This document shows positions 7,047 through 12,763 of a DNA stretch of 12,763 bases, in pieces. The stretch spans positions 1-12,763 of the forward strand of contig CABTAA010000024.1 of the NCBI GenBank assembly GCA_902482615.1, in the 5' to 3' direction. The stretch is from an uncultured Collinsella sp. (GTDB taxonomy: Bacteria > Actinomycetota > Coriobacteriia > Coriobacteriales > Coriobacteriaceae). Position 1 is the first letter of the stretch; the number at the start of each line of letters is the position of its first letter. The notes beneath the pieces were generated by a model, which saw only the letters and a list, made by a program, of their open reading frames with translations, did no database searches and was not told the origin of the DNA. The position numbers and the translations under genes are program-made.

Positions 7047-7078
7047 GTTGTGTAACGAATCCATAAAAAGGAGTGAGC

Positions 7079-8629
7079 ATGCCTATCATCGCAGCGCTCG
7101 TTGGCATCGTTTTGGGTGCCATCGCCGCCATTGCCTACATGCGCACCGCCAAGCAGGGTAGTCTTCACGAGGCCGACGAAAAGATCCAGTCGGCACACGC
7201 ACAGGCTGAGTCCCTGATCGGTGATGCTAAGCGTCAGGCCGAGACCCTCAAAAAAGAGGCTCTGCTCGAGGCTAAAGAGGAGATCATCAAGAACAAGCAG
7301 GCCGCCGAGGCCGAGGACAAGCAGCGTAAGAGCGAGATTCGTACGCTCGAGAACCGTGTGATGCAGCGCGAGGAGTCCCTTGATCGCCGAAACGACGCTC
7401 TCGACAAGCGTGAGCACCAGCTGTCCAGCCAGGCCGGTCAGGTCGAGAAGCGCTCCCGCGAGCTTGAGGAGCTCTGCGCCAAGCAGACCTCCGAGCTCGA
7501 GCGTATCGCCGACCTGACCCGTGAGGACGCCCACAAGGAGCTCCTCGATAAGGTTCGCGGCGAGGTCACCCACGAGGCTGCCACGATCATTCGCGAGTCC
7601 GAGCAGCAGGTTCGCGCCGAGTGCCACAAGACCGCCCAGGAGATTCTGTCCCTGGCGATTCAGCGCTGCGCTGCCGACCACACAGCCGAGGTCACCGTTA
7701 CCTCCGTGCACATTCCCTCTGATGACCTCAAGGGCCGTATCATCGGTCGTGAGGGTCGCAACATCCGGACCTTCGAGCAGGTTTCCGGCGTCAACCTCGT
7801 GATCGACGACACGCCTGAGACCGTCGTTCTTTCGAGCTTCGACCCGGTCCGTCGTGAGACCGCCCGTGTTGCCCTCGAGAACCTCATCGCCGACGGCCGC
7901 ATTCACCCCGCCCGCATCGAGGAGATGTATCACAAGGCTGCCGACCTGGTTCAGCAGCGCGTGCGCGAGGCTGGCGAGCAGGCTGCCTTCGATACCGGCA
8001 TCCACGACCTGCACCCCGAGATCGTCAAGACCCTTGGTGCCCTGCGCTACCGTACCTCGTTTGGTCAGAACGTGCTTCAGCACTCCCTCGAGGTCTCTGA
8101 TCTGTGCGGCGTGATGGCTTCCGAGCTTGGCCTGGACGTTGTGACCGCCAAGCGCGCCGGCCTGCTGCACGACCTGGGCAAGGCAATCGACCATGACGTC
8201 GAGGGCCCGCATGCCGTCATCGGCGCCGAGCTTGCCCGCCGTTATGGCGAGAAGCCCGTTATCGTCCACGCTATCGAGGCTCACCATGCCGACGTCGACC
8301 CCAACACGGTGCTCGATGTCCTGGTACAGGCCGCCGATGCTGTCTCTGCCTCTCGCCCCGGTGCCCGTCGCGAGTCTGCCGAGAACTACATCAAGCGTCT
8401 TGAGAAGCTCGAGGAGATCGCCAACTCCCATGATGGCGTCGAGCGTACCTATGCCATGCAGGCTGGTCGCGAGGTCCACGTCATGGTTCAGCCGGACAAG
8501 ATCTCCGATGCCCAGTCCACGGTCCTGGCTCACGATATCGCCCATCAGATCGAGGAAGAGATGGAGTATCCCGGTCAGGTGCGCGTCGTCGTGATTCGCG
8601 AGAGCCGCGCTGTCGATATCGCTAAATAA
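7079..8629 (+). CDS. rny: Ribonuclease Y
   Basis: The 516-residue membrane-anchored endoribonuclease initiates bulk mRNA decay in many Gram-positive bacteria. An N-terminal transmembrane helix (residues about 2-22) is followed by a long charged coiled coil (about 25-190). The KH RNA-binding domain (about 205-270) contains GRIIGREGRNIR with the GREG loop at 223-226. The HD hydrolase domain has metal residues H335 (QHSLEVSD) and H364-D365 (LLHDLGKAIDHD). Length matches B. subtilis RNase Y (520). ATG 7079 is preferred to GTG 7073, because AGGAG at 7069-7073 would overlap the GTG but lies five bases from the ATG. The gene has its own promoter and leader and heads the downstream operon. Confidence 0.97.
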   Translation: MPIIAALVGIVLGAIAAIAYMRTAKQGSLHEADEKIQSAHAQAESLIGDAKRQAETLKKEALLEAKEEIIKNKQAAEAEDKQRKSEIRTLENRVMQREESLDRRNDALDKREHQLSSQAGQVEKRSRELEELCAKQTSELERIADLTREDAHKELLDKVRGEVTHEAATIIRESEQQVRAECHKTAQEILSLAIQRCAADHTAEVTVTSVHIPSDDLKGRIIGREGRNIRTFEQVSGVNLVIDDTPETVVLSSFDPVRRETARVALENLIADGRIHPARIEEMYHKAADLVQQRVREAGEQAAFDTGIHDLHPEIVKTLGALRYRTSFGQNVLQHSLEVSDLCGVMASELGLDVVTAKRAGLLHDLGKAIDHDVEGPHAVIGAELARRYGEKPVIVHAIEAHHADVDPNTVLDVLVQAADAVSASRPGARRESAENYIKRLEKLEEIANSHDGVERTYAMQAGREVHVMVQPDKISDAQSTVLAHDIAHQIEEEMEYPGQVRVVVIRESRAVDIAK

Positions 8630-8630
8630 C

Positions 8631-9716
8631 ATGAGTGACGCGAACGAGCTCATCTCATTTATCGCGTCGATGTCGGGGGAGGGCAACCTTCGCGTCGAGG
8701 AGAACCTTGGCGAGGGGTATGTCCGCCTCCGCGTTTCGGAGGCCGAGCGGCGTCAGGCAAAACACGACATTCAGCATGTCGAGGATATCGTCATCGAAAT
8801 GCTCCGTAATGCTCGCGATGCCGGCGCCGACAAAGTCTATCTCGCTACGACCAAGGAAGATGGTGTCCGCACGCTAGTCTTTCTGGATAACGGTTCGGGC
8901 GTTCCGCAGGATATGCAAGAGCGAATCTTCGATGCCCGCGTTACCTCCAAGCTCGAGAGCATGAAGATGGACCGTTGGGGCGTTCACGGTCGTGGCATGG
9001 CATTGTTTTCGATCAAGCAGAACACCGACGAGGCCCGTGTGGTCACGTCAGGTGTCGATCTTGGCTCGGTCTTTAAGGTGAGCGTTGCGGCCGATCGCCT
9101 CAGTGAGCGTGCCGATCAGTCCAGCTGGCCCCAGGCCGTCAAGGATGAGGACGGACGTTATGTCTGTGCTCGCGGTCCGCATAATATTATTCGCGCTGCT
9201 TGTGAGTTTGCGCTCGAGGAGTTGCGTGGTTGCGATGTCTATCTTGGTTCTCCGTCTGAGATTGCCGCAACCCTTTATGCTCAGGCGTCAAGTAGGCTCG
9301 ATACGTCTCGTCTTCTGTTTATTGATGACGAGAGCGAGCTTCCGGTTGTCGACCGTTTAGGCCTTGCCTCTGATGCCGAGGACTTTATCCGTATCTGTTC
9401 GGGCTTGGGTCTTGAGATGTCCGAGCGCACGGCCCATCGTATTTTGGCGGGGCAGATTAAGCCCGTTCGCGGTGTGACTGCGCGTCTGCTGCGCGAGCGT
9501 GATTCGTCCTCGCATGCGCCGGCTCCTGTCGATCTTGCGAAGGATCGTCGCGGGCTACGTATTGCCAAGGATGACATGGCACAGTTTTCGCGTGCTGTGG
9601 AGCGCGACTTTAATGACCTTGCCGCCCGGTACTATCTCAACCTTTGCGGCGACCCAAAGATTCGTGTTTCGCGTGATCGAATCACTGTGACTTTCGATCT
9701 TGCCAAAGAGGAATAG
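8631..9716 (+). CDS. GHKL-type ATPase of unknown function (no kinase domain)
   Basis: The 361-residue protein has a Bergerat (GHKL) ATP-binding fold at about residues 45-155. The N-box is EMLRNARDAGAD (E56, N60, D63), the G1 box is DNGSG (86-90), and the lid/G2 region is GVHGRGMALF (117-126), followed by GSVFKVSV. There is no DHp phospho-acceptor domain, membrane segment or HAMP upstream, so it is not an ordinary histidine kinase. NARDAGAD, VTSKL and GxHGRGMA resemble the MutL/TopoVI-B/Hsp90 branch more than kinases. Residues about 160-361 form a second domain I do not recognise. The ATG begins one base after the rny stop with no Shine-Dalgarno, implying termination-reinitiation coupling to rny. 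A role linked to RNase Y or SpoVS is inferred from position only. Confidence 0.85.
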   Translation: MSDANELISFIASMSGEGNLRVEENLGEGYVRLRVSEAERRQAKHDIQHVEDIVIEMLRNARDAGADKVYLATTKEDGVRTLVFLDNGSGVPQDMQERIFDARVTSKLESMKMDRWGVHGRGMALFSIKQNTDEARVVTSGVDLGSVFKVSVAADRLSERADQSSWPQAVKDEDGRYVCARGPHNIIRAACEFALEELRGCDVYLGSPSEIAATLYAQASSRLDTSRLLFIDDESELPVVDRLGLASDAEDFIRICSGLGLEMSERTAHRILAGQIKPVRGVTARLLRERDSSSHAPAPVDLAKDRRGLRIAKDDMAQFSRAVERDFNDLAARYYLNLCGDPKIRVSRDRITVTFDLAKEE

Positions 9717-9722
9717 TGCCTT

Positions 9723-9740
9723 TACCGAGTCCACTCGGTA
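9723..9740. promoter_or_regulatory. 18-bp palindrome upstream of spoVS
   Basis: TACCGAGTCCACTCGGTA has perfect 8-bp arms around a CC centre. It starts 7 bases after the GHKL ATPase stop and 51 bases before the spoVS ATG. The 2-nt centre makes an RNA hairpin tight (a 4-nt loop leaves 7 bp), so a dimeric repressor site is as likely. A TACGAT identical to the rny -10 overlaps its right edge (9739-9744), but the matching -35 is poor. No regulator is identified. Confidence 0.55.
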
Positions 9741-9790
9741 CGATACAGTTATTGCAGTTAAAACGTACTTTTAAACGCAGGAGTTTCTTC

Positions 9791-10108
9791 ATGGATTGCC
9801 TGAAGGTATCAAGCAAATCATCGCCCGCGTCCGTTGCCGGCGCCATCGCCGGCATGGTCAAGGATGGTGTACCCGTCAACATCCAGTGTGTCGGCGCCGG
9901 TGCGGTCAACCAGGCCATTAAGGCCGTGGCTATCGCGCGCGGTTTTTTGATTCCAACCGGTTTTGATATTTCCTGCGCGCCCGTGTTCTCCGACATCCTC
10001 ATTAACGGGGAGTCGCGCACGGCCATCCGCCTTTCTATCTACGTTCACCAGATCAATCGAGCTGCTATGGATAACGTCGTCATGGATGATGTTAAGCCTG
10101 TGGCATAG
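9791..10108 (+). CDS. spoVS: Stage V sporulation protein S (SpoVS/Alba-like)
   Basis: The 105-residue protein matches SpoVS throughout: LKVSSKSSPASVAGAIAG, GAGAVNQAIKAVAIARGF and a C-terminal GESRTAIRLSIYV. B. subtilis SpoVS has 86 residues, so this one carries about 19 extra C-terminal residues (from about HQINRAAMDNV). SpoVS is an Alba-like small protein affecting sporulation and septation in Bacillus. It also occurs in non-sporulating bacteria, where its role is unknown. ATG 9791 is chosen because homology begins there and AGGAG at 9779-9783 is seven bases away. An in-frame GTG at 9716 would add 25 unrelated residues running through the palindrome. It follows the GHKL ATPase and precedes miaB. 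Confidence 0.95.
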   Translation: MDCLKVSSKSSPASVAGAIAGMVKDGVPVNIQCVGAGAVNQAIKAVAIARGFLIPTGFDISCAPVFSDILINGESRTAIRLSIYVHQINRAAMDNVVMDDVKPVA

Positions 10109-10153
10109 CTTCTGCTTGTCTCGTTTCGCTCCCCAACGTTAGGACTTATGCAC

Positions 10154-11524
10154 ATGGATCAGCGTTCCGTACGCGATATTCTTGCTGGTAAAACCTACTT
10201 TATCCGCACCTTTGGCTGCCAGATGAATCAGCACGACTCCGAGCGTGTGAGCGGTCTGCTTGATTCGTATGGCTGCCTCATGGCGCTCGATCCCGCGCAT
10301 GCCGATATCGTTGTCTTCATGACATGCTGCGTGCGTGAGGCCGCCGATACTCGCCTGTACGGTCAGTGCAATTCCTGCAAAAGCCTGCCTCCTTCGCCTT
10401 CGGGCAAGCGCGTGGTTGCCGTTGGTGGTTGCATCGCGCAGCGCGATGGCGAGGGCCTGCTCACCAACGTCGATAACGTCAATGTTATCTTTGGCACGCA
10501 TTCCATTGCGCATGTGGCCGAGCTCATTGCCGAGGCGTTCCTTGACGGCAAGCGTCATATCCGCACCAATGAGCATGAGGATACGGATGCCATGAGCATG
10601 CCGTGGCATCGCGAGACCCAGTATCACGCCTGGGTGCCTATCATGACGGGCTGCAATAATTTCTGCACCTATTGCATCGTGCCGTACGTGCGCGGTCGCG
10701 AAAAGAGCCGCCCCTTCGAGGAGATTGTCGACGAGGTGACCGGTTTGGTGCGCCAGGGCGTGCGTGAGATTACGCTGCTGGGCCAAAACGTTAACTCATA
10801 TGGTCGCGATCTGTTTGGCAAGCCGCGTTTTGCCGATCTGCTGCGTGCCGTGGGCGATACGGGTGTGGAGCGCATCTTCTTTACGTCTTCGCATCCCAAG
10901 GATCTTCTCCCCGAGACCATCGACGCCATGGCCGAGACGCCTGCCGTTATGCCGCAGCTGCACCTGGCCGTCCAGTCAGGTTCGACACGGATCCTCAAAG
11001 AGATGAATCGCCGTTATACACGCGAGGACTATCTGGGCCTGGTCGATCGCATCCGCAATCGCATGCCCGATATCGCGCTCTCCACTGACATTATCGTTGG
11101 CTTTCCGGGCGAGACTGAAGAAGACTTTGAGCAGACGCTCTCACTTGCCGAGACGGTCCGCTATGCTCAGGCCTATACCTTCATCTATTCCAAGCGCGCT
11201 GGTACCCCGGCCGCCGAGATTGACGATCCTACGCCGCATGAGGTTATTCTCGAGCGTTTCAACCGCCTGGTTAAGGTTATCGAGACCACGGCACACGAGT
11301 ATAACCAGGGCGAGCTTCATGCTGTGGTTCCGGCGCTCATTGAGGGAACGAGTAAAAAGAACGACGCGGTCCTGCTGGGCAAGAGTCCTAAGAATCAGAC
11401 CGTTCATGCGCCCATCCCCGAGGGCTACAGCATCGATCAGCTTGTTGGCAAGATCGTTGATGTTGACGTTGACGTTGCCAAGACCTGGTATTTGTCCGGC
11501 TCCGTTGTGGGCGAGCCGCGCTAA
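10154..11524 (+). CDS. miaB: tRNA-2-methylthio-N6-dimethylallyladenosine synthase MiaB
   Basis: The 456-residue radical-SAM methylthiotransferase converts i6A37 to ms2i6A37 in tRNAs reading U-starting codons. Cluster cysteines in the N-terminal UPF0004 domain are C22 (FGCQMNQHDSE), C58 (MTCCVRE) and C93 (GGCIAQ). The radical-SAM CNNFCTYC gives C167, C171 and C174, followed by IVPYVRGREKSRP. A TRAM domain forms the end (about 390-456). FGCQMN and YVRGREKSRP identify MiaB rather than RimO. The usual NTCAVRE is MTCCVRE, and extra cysteines C72 and C75 lie nearby. ATG 10154 has AGGA at nine bases; ATG 10148, two codons earlier, is possible but only three bases from it. Its product acts directly after MiaA, encoded next. 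Confidence 0.95.
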   Translation: MDQRSVRDILAGKTYFIRTFGCQMNQHDSERVSGLLDSYGCLMALDPAHADIVVFMTCCVREAADTRLYGQCNSCKSLPPSPSGKRVVAVGGCIAQRDGEGLLTNVDNVNVIFGTHSIAHVAELIAEAFLDGKRHIRTNEHEDTDAMSMPWHRETQYHAWVPIMTGCNNFCTYCIVPYVRGREKSRPFEEIVDEVTGLVRQGVREITLLGQNVNSYGRDLFGKPRFADLLRAVGDTGVERIFFTSSHPKDLLPETIDAMAETPAVMPQLHLAVQSGSTRILKEMNRRYTREDYLGLVDRIRNRMPDIALSTDIIVGFPGETEEDFEQTLSLAETVRYAQAYTFIYSKRAGTPAAEIDDPTPHEVILERFNRLVKVIETTAHEYNQGELHAVVPALIEGTSKKNDAVLLGKSPKNQTVHAPIPEGYSIDQLVGKIVDVDVDVAKTWYLSGSVVGEPR

Positions 11525-12462
11525 TGGTTTCTTCCGGGGCAGGTCTTTCCGCCGTTGCGATCGTCGGTCCGACGGCGGTTGGTAAGAGTGATGTTGCCGA
11601 CCGTTTGGCCGCTCGTCTTTCGTCCGAAGTGCTGTCGTGCGATGCGATGCAAATCTATCGCGGCATGGACATCGGTACTGCAAAGATGACGCCCGATGAG
11701 TGTACGGCGCCGCTGCGTCTCGTCGACATTGTAGAGCCGGGTGTGGCATATTCTGCTGCGCTTTATCAGGCTGACGCTCGCGCGCATGTTGAACGTCTCC
11801 TTGGTTCGGGTTGCCTGCCGGTTTTTTGCGGAGGTACGGGGCTGTATCTCAAGGCCGCTCTCGATGAGATGGACTTTCCCTCGGGCGAGCTTGAGGACGA
11901 TCGTCGCGCGGGGTATCAGGATCTTGCCGAGCGCATAGGCGAGGAAGCGCTGCACGCGCTGCTTGCCGAGCGCGACCCAGAATCGGCTGCTGTTATTCAT
12001 CCCCATAACGTGCGCCGTGTGATTCGTGCGCTCGAGATGCATGATGATGGTATCTCCTATGCACAGCAAAAAAGTCAGTTTAGTGTTCCGCGCGAGCATT
12101 ATCATGCTCTATGGTTTGGTCTGACGCGTAATCGCGAGGTGCTCTACAAGCGCATTAATCTGCGCGTCGATCTGATGTTTGAGCAGGGTCTTGTTGATGA
12201 GGTTCGCGGTCTTATGGATCAGGGGCTGGGAGATGCCCTGACTTCGATGCAGGCAATTGGCTATAAAGAGATCATCGATGCTTTCAATGGCGTGATTTCT
12301 ATGGATGAGGCTCGCGAACTCATCAAGATGCGTTCGCGTCGCTATGCCAAACGTCAGCTTTCGTGGTTTAAACGCGATGACCGCATCGTGTGGTTCGATA
12401 TGGACGAGTTTACGATCGATGAGGTCGTTGAGGACATCCTGCATTGTATTGAGGCTGCCTAA
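11524..12462 (+). CDS. miaA: tRNA dimethylallyltransferase MiaA
   Basis: The 312-residue enzyme transfers a dimethylallyl group from DMAPP to N6 of A37 in tRNAs, producing the substrate of MiaB. The P-loop is GPTAVGKS (residues 15-22). SCDAMQIYRGMDIGTAK is the DSxQxYxxxxIGTAK tRNA/DMAPP-binding signature, and PVFCGGTGLYLKA and QAIGYKEI are further family motifs. RSRRYAKRQLSWFKRD near the end is the usual MiaA C-terminal block. Length is normal. The ATG overlaps the miaB stop (TAATG), and no strong ribosome site is visible, so translational coupling to miaB is likely. Confidence 0.97.
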   Translation: MVSSGAGLSAVAIVGPTAVGKSDVADRLAARLSSEVLSCDAMQIYRGMDIGTAKMTPDECTAPLRLVDIVEPGVAYSAALYQADARAHVERLLGSGCLPVFCGGTGLYLKAALDEMDFPSGELEDDRRAGYQDLAERIGEEALHALLAERDPESAAVIHPHNVRRVIRALEMHDDGISYAQQKSQFSVPREHYHALWFGLTRNREVLYKRINLRVDLMFEQGLVDEVRGLMDQGLGDALTSMQAIGYKEIIDAFNGVISMDEARELIKMRSRRYAKRQLSWFKRDDRIVWFDMDEFTIDEVVEDILHCIEAA

Positions 12463-12763
12463 TGGCCCGCTTCCCCCTTGTTCCCACGGCACCCGAGCCC
12501 GAGCGTGCCATATTAGTTGGTGTTGAGTGGCGCGACAATGCGTGGCCGCTCGATCGTTCGCTTGACGAGCTTGAGCGCCTGGCCCATACGGCTGGCGCCC
12601 AGTGCGTGGCGCGTTTGTCACAGCGTCTGGTTAAGCCGTATCCAAAATCGTTTATCGGTTCCGGTAAGGTTGAAGAGCTGTGCGGCCTGGTGCATCGCAT
12701 GGATGCCGATGTCGTTATTTTTGACGACGACCTGACGCCCTCGCAGCAATCCTATTTGGAGAA
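12462..12763 (+). CDS. hflX: GTPase HflX, N-terminal part (truncated by window)
   Basis: The first 100 codons are present and the reading frame runs off the window end. AILVGVEW, LDELERLAHTAGA, KSFIGSGKVEEL and DADVVIFDDDLTPSQQ match the HflX N-terminal domain, which precedes the GTPase domain. HflX binds 50S or stalled 70S ribosomes and splits them under stress. The ATG overlaps the miaA TAA (TAATG), and GAGG at 12451-12454 lies seven bases before it. The G-domain is not visible here; the call rests on the N-domain and on the common miaA-hflX gene order. Confidence 0.93.
   Translation, partial: MARFPLVPTAPEPERAILVGVEWRDNAWPLDRSLDELERLAHTAGAQCVARLSQRLVKPYPKSFIGSGKVEELCGLVHRMDADVVIFDDDLTPSQQSYLE

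Noticed and set aside
6962..8686. A 574-codon open frame on the minus strand
   Set aside because: It mirrors rny codon for codon on the opposite strand. Its low-complexity Leu/Gly/Asp composition is an antisense artefact.
8631..9716. Calling the GHKL protein a sensor histidine kinase
   Set aside because: The H-box/DHp helices and any sensory or membrane domain are missing, and the N-box and lid motifs look MutL/TopoVI-B-like.
9716..9790. N-terminal extension of SpoVS from GTG 9716
   Set aside because: The extra 25 residues show no SpoVS similarity, and AGGAG with correct spacing serves ATG 9791. A GAGGA near the GTG keeps a leaky start possible but unlikely.
2171..11524. Treating RimO and MiaB genes as a recent duplication
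   Set aside because: They are ancient paralogues with distinct signatures (LGCAKN versus FGCQMN) and different substrates; no nucleotide-level duplication is seen.

Overview
This window looks like chromosomal core DNA from a high-GC Coriobacteriia-type actinobacterium, probably Collinsella or a close relative. That assignment rests on the roughly 60% GC codon usage, the gene order (a Firmicutes-like recA/rny/spoVS/miaB neighbourhood combined with actinobacterial traits) and protein style. It is an inference, not a database result. All genes lie on the + strand. I see no tRNA, rRNA, CRISPR array, insertion sequence or prophage.

Region 1 (1-4742) is one tightly packed transcription unit: the C-terminal end of an FtsK/SpoIIIE DNA translocase, a RodZ-like membrane HTH protein with an unusual Arg/Gly/Tyr-rich linker, YajQ, RimO (S12 methylthiotransferase), PgsA (phosphatidylglycerophosphate synthase) and a stand-alone CinA C-terminal domain (PncC, NMN deamidase). 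It ends in a perfect 10-bp hairpin at 4719-4742.

Region 2 (4743-6885) is the SOS unit. An intergenic region carries four TTTGG-type repeats spaced exactly 11 bp apart. Next comes a promoter (TTGACC, 17 bp, TATTAT) whose spacer contains a perfect CGAAC-N4-GTTCG LexA-type box, then recA and its modulator recX, then a probable terminator.

Region 3 (6884-12763) begins with a TTGACA-17-TACGAT promoter and a leader of about 160 nt containing a GTAA-capped hairpin. It encodes RNase Y, a MutL/TopoVI-B/Hsp90-style GHKL ATPase with no kinase domain, SpoVS (preceded by an 18-bp palindrome), the tRNA A37 modification pair MiaB and MiaA, and the start of HflX. Several junctions overlap by one base (TGATG or TAATG) or are 1 nt apart, which suggests translational coupling.

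The themes are envelope and division (FtsK, RodZ, PgsA), ribosome and tRNA modification (RimO, MiaB, MiaA, HflX), DNA repair (RecA, RecX) and RNA turnover (RNase Y). The most interesting item is the GHKL ATPase between rny and spoVS. In Bacillus the phosphodiesterase gene ymdB occupies this slot.
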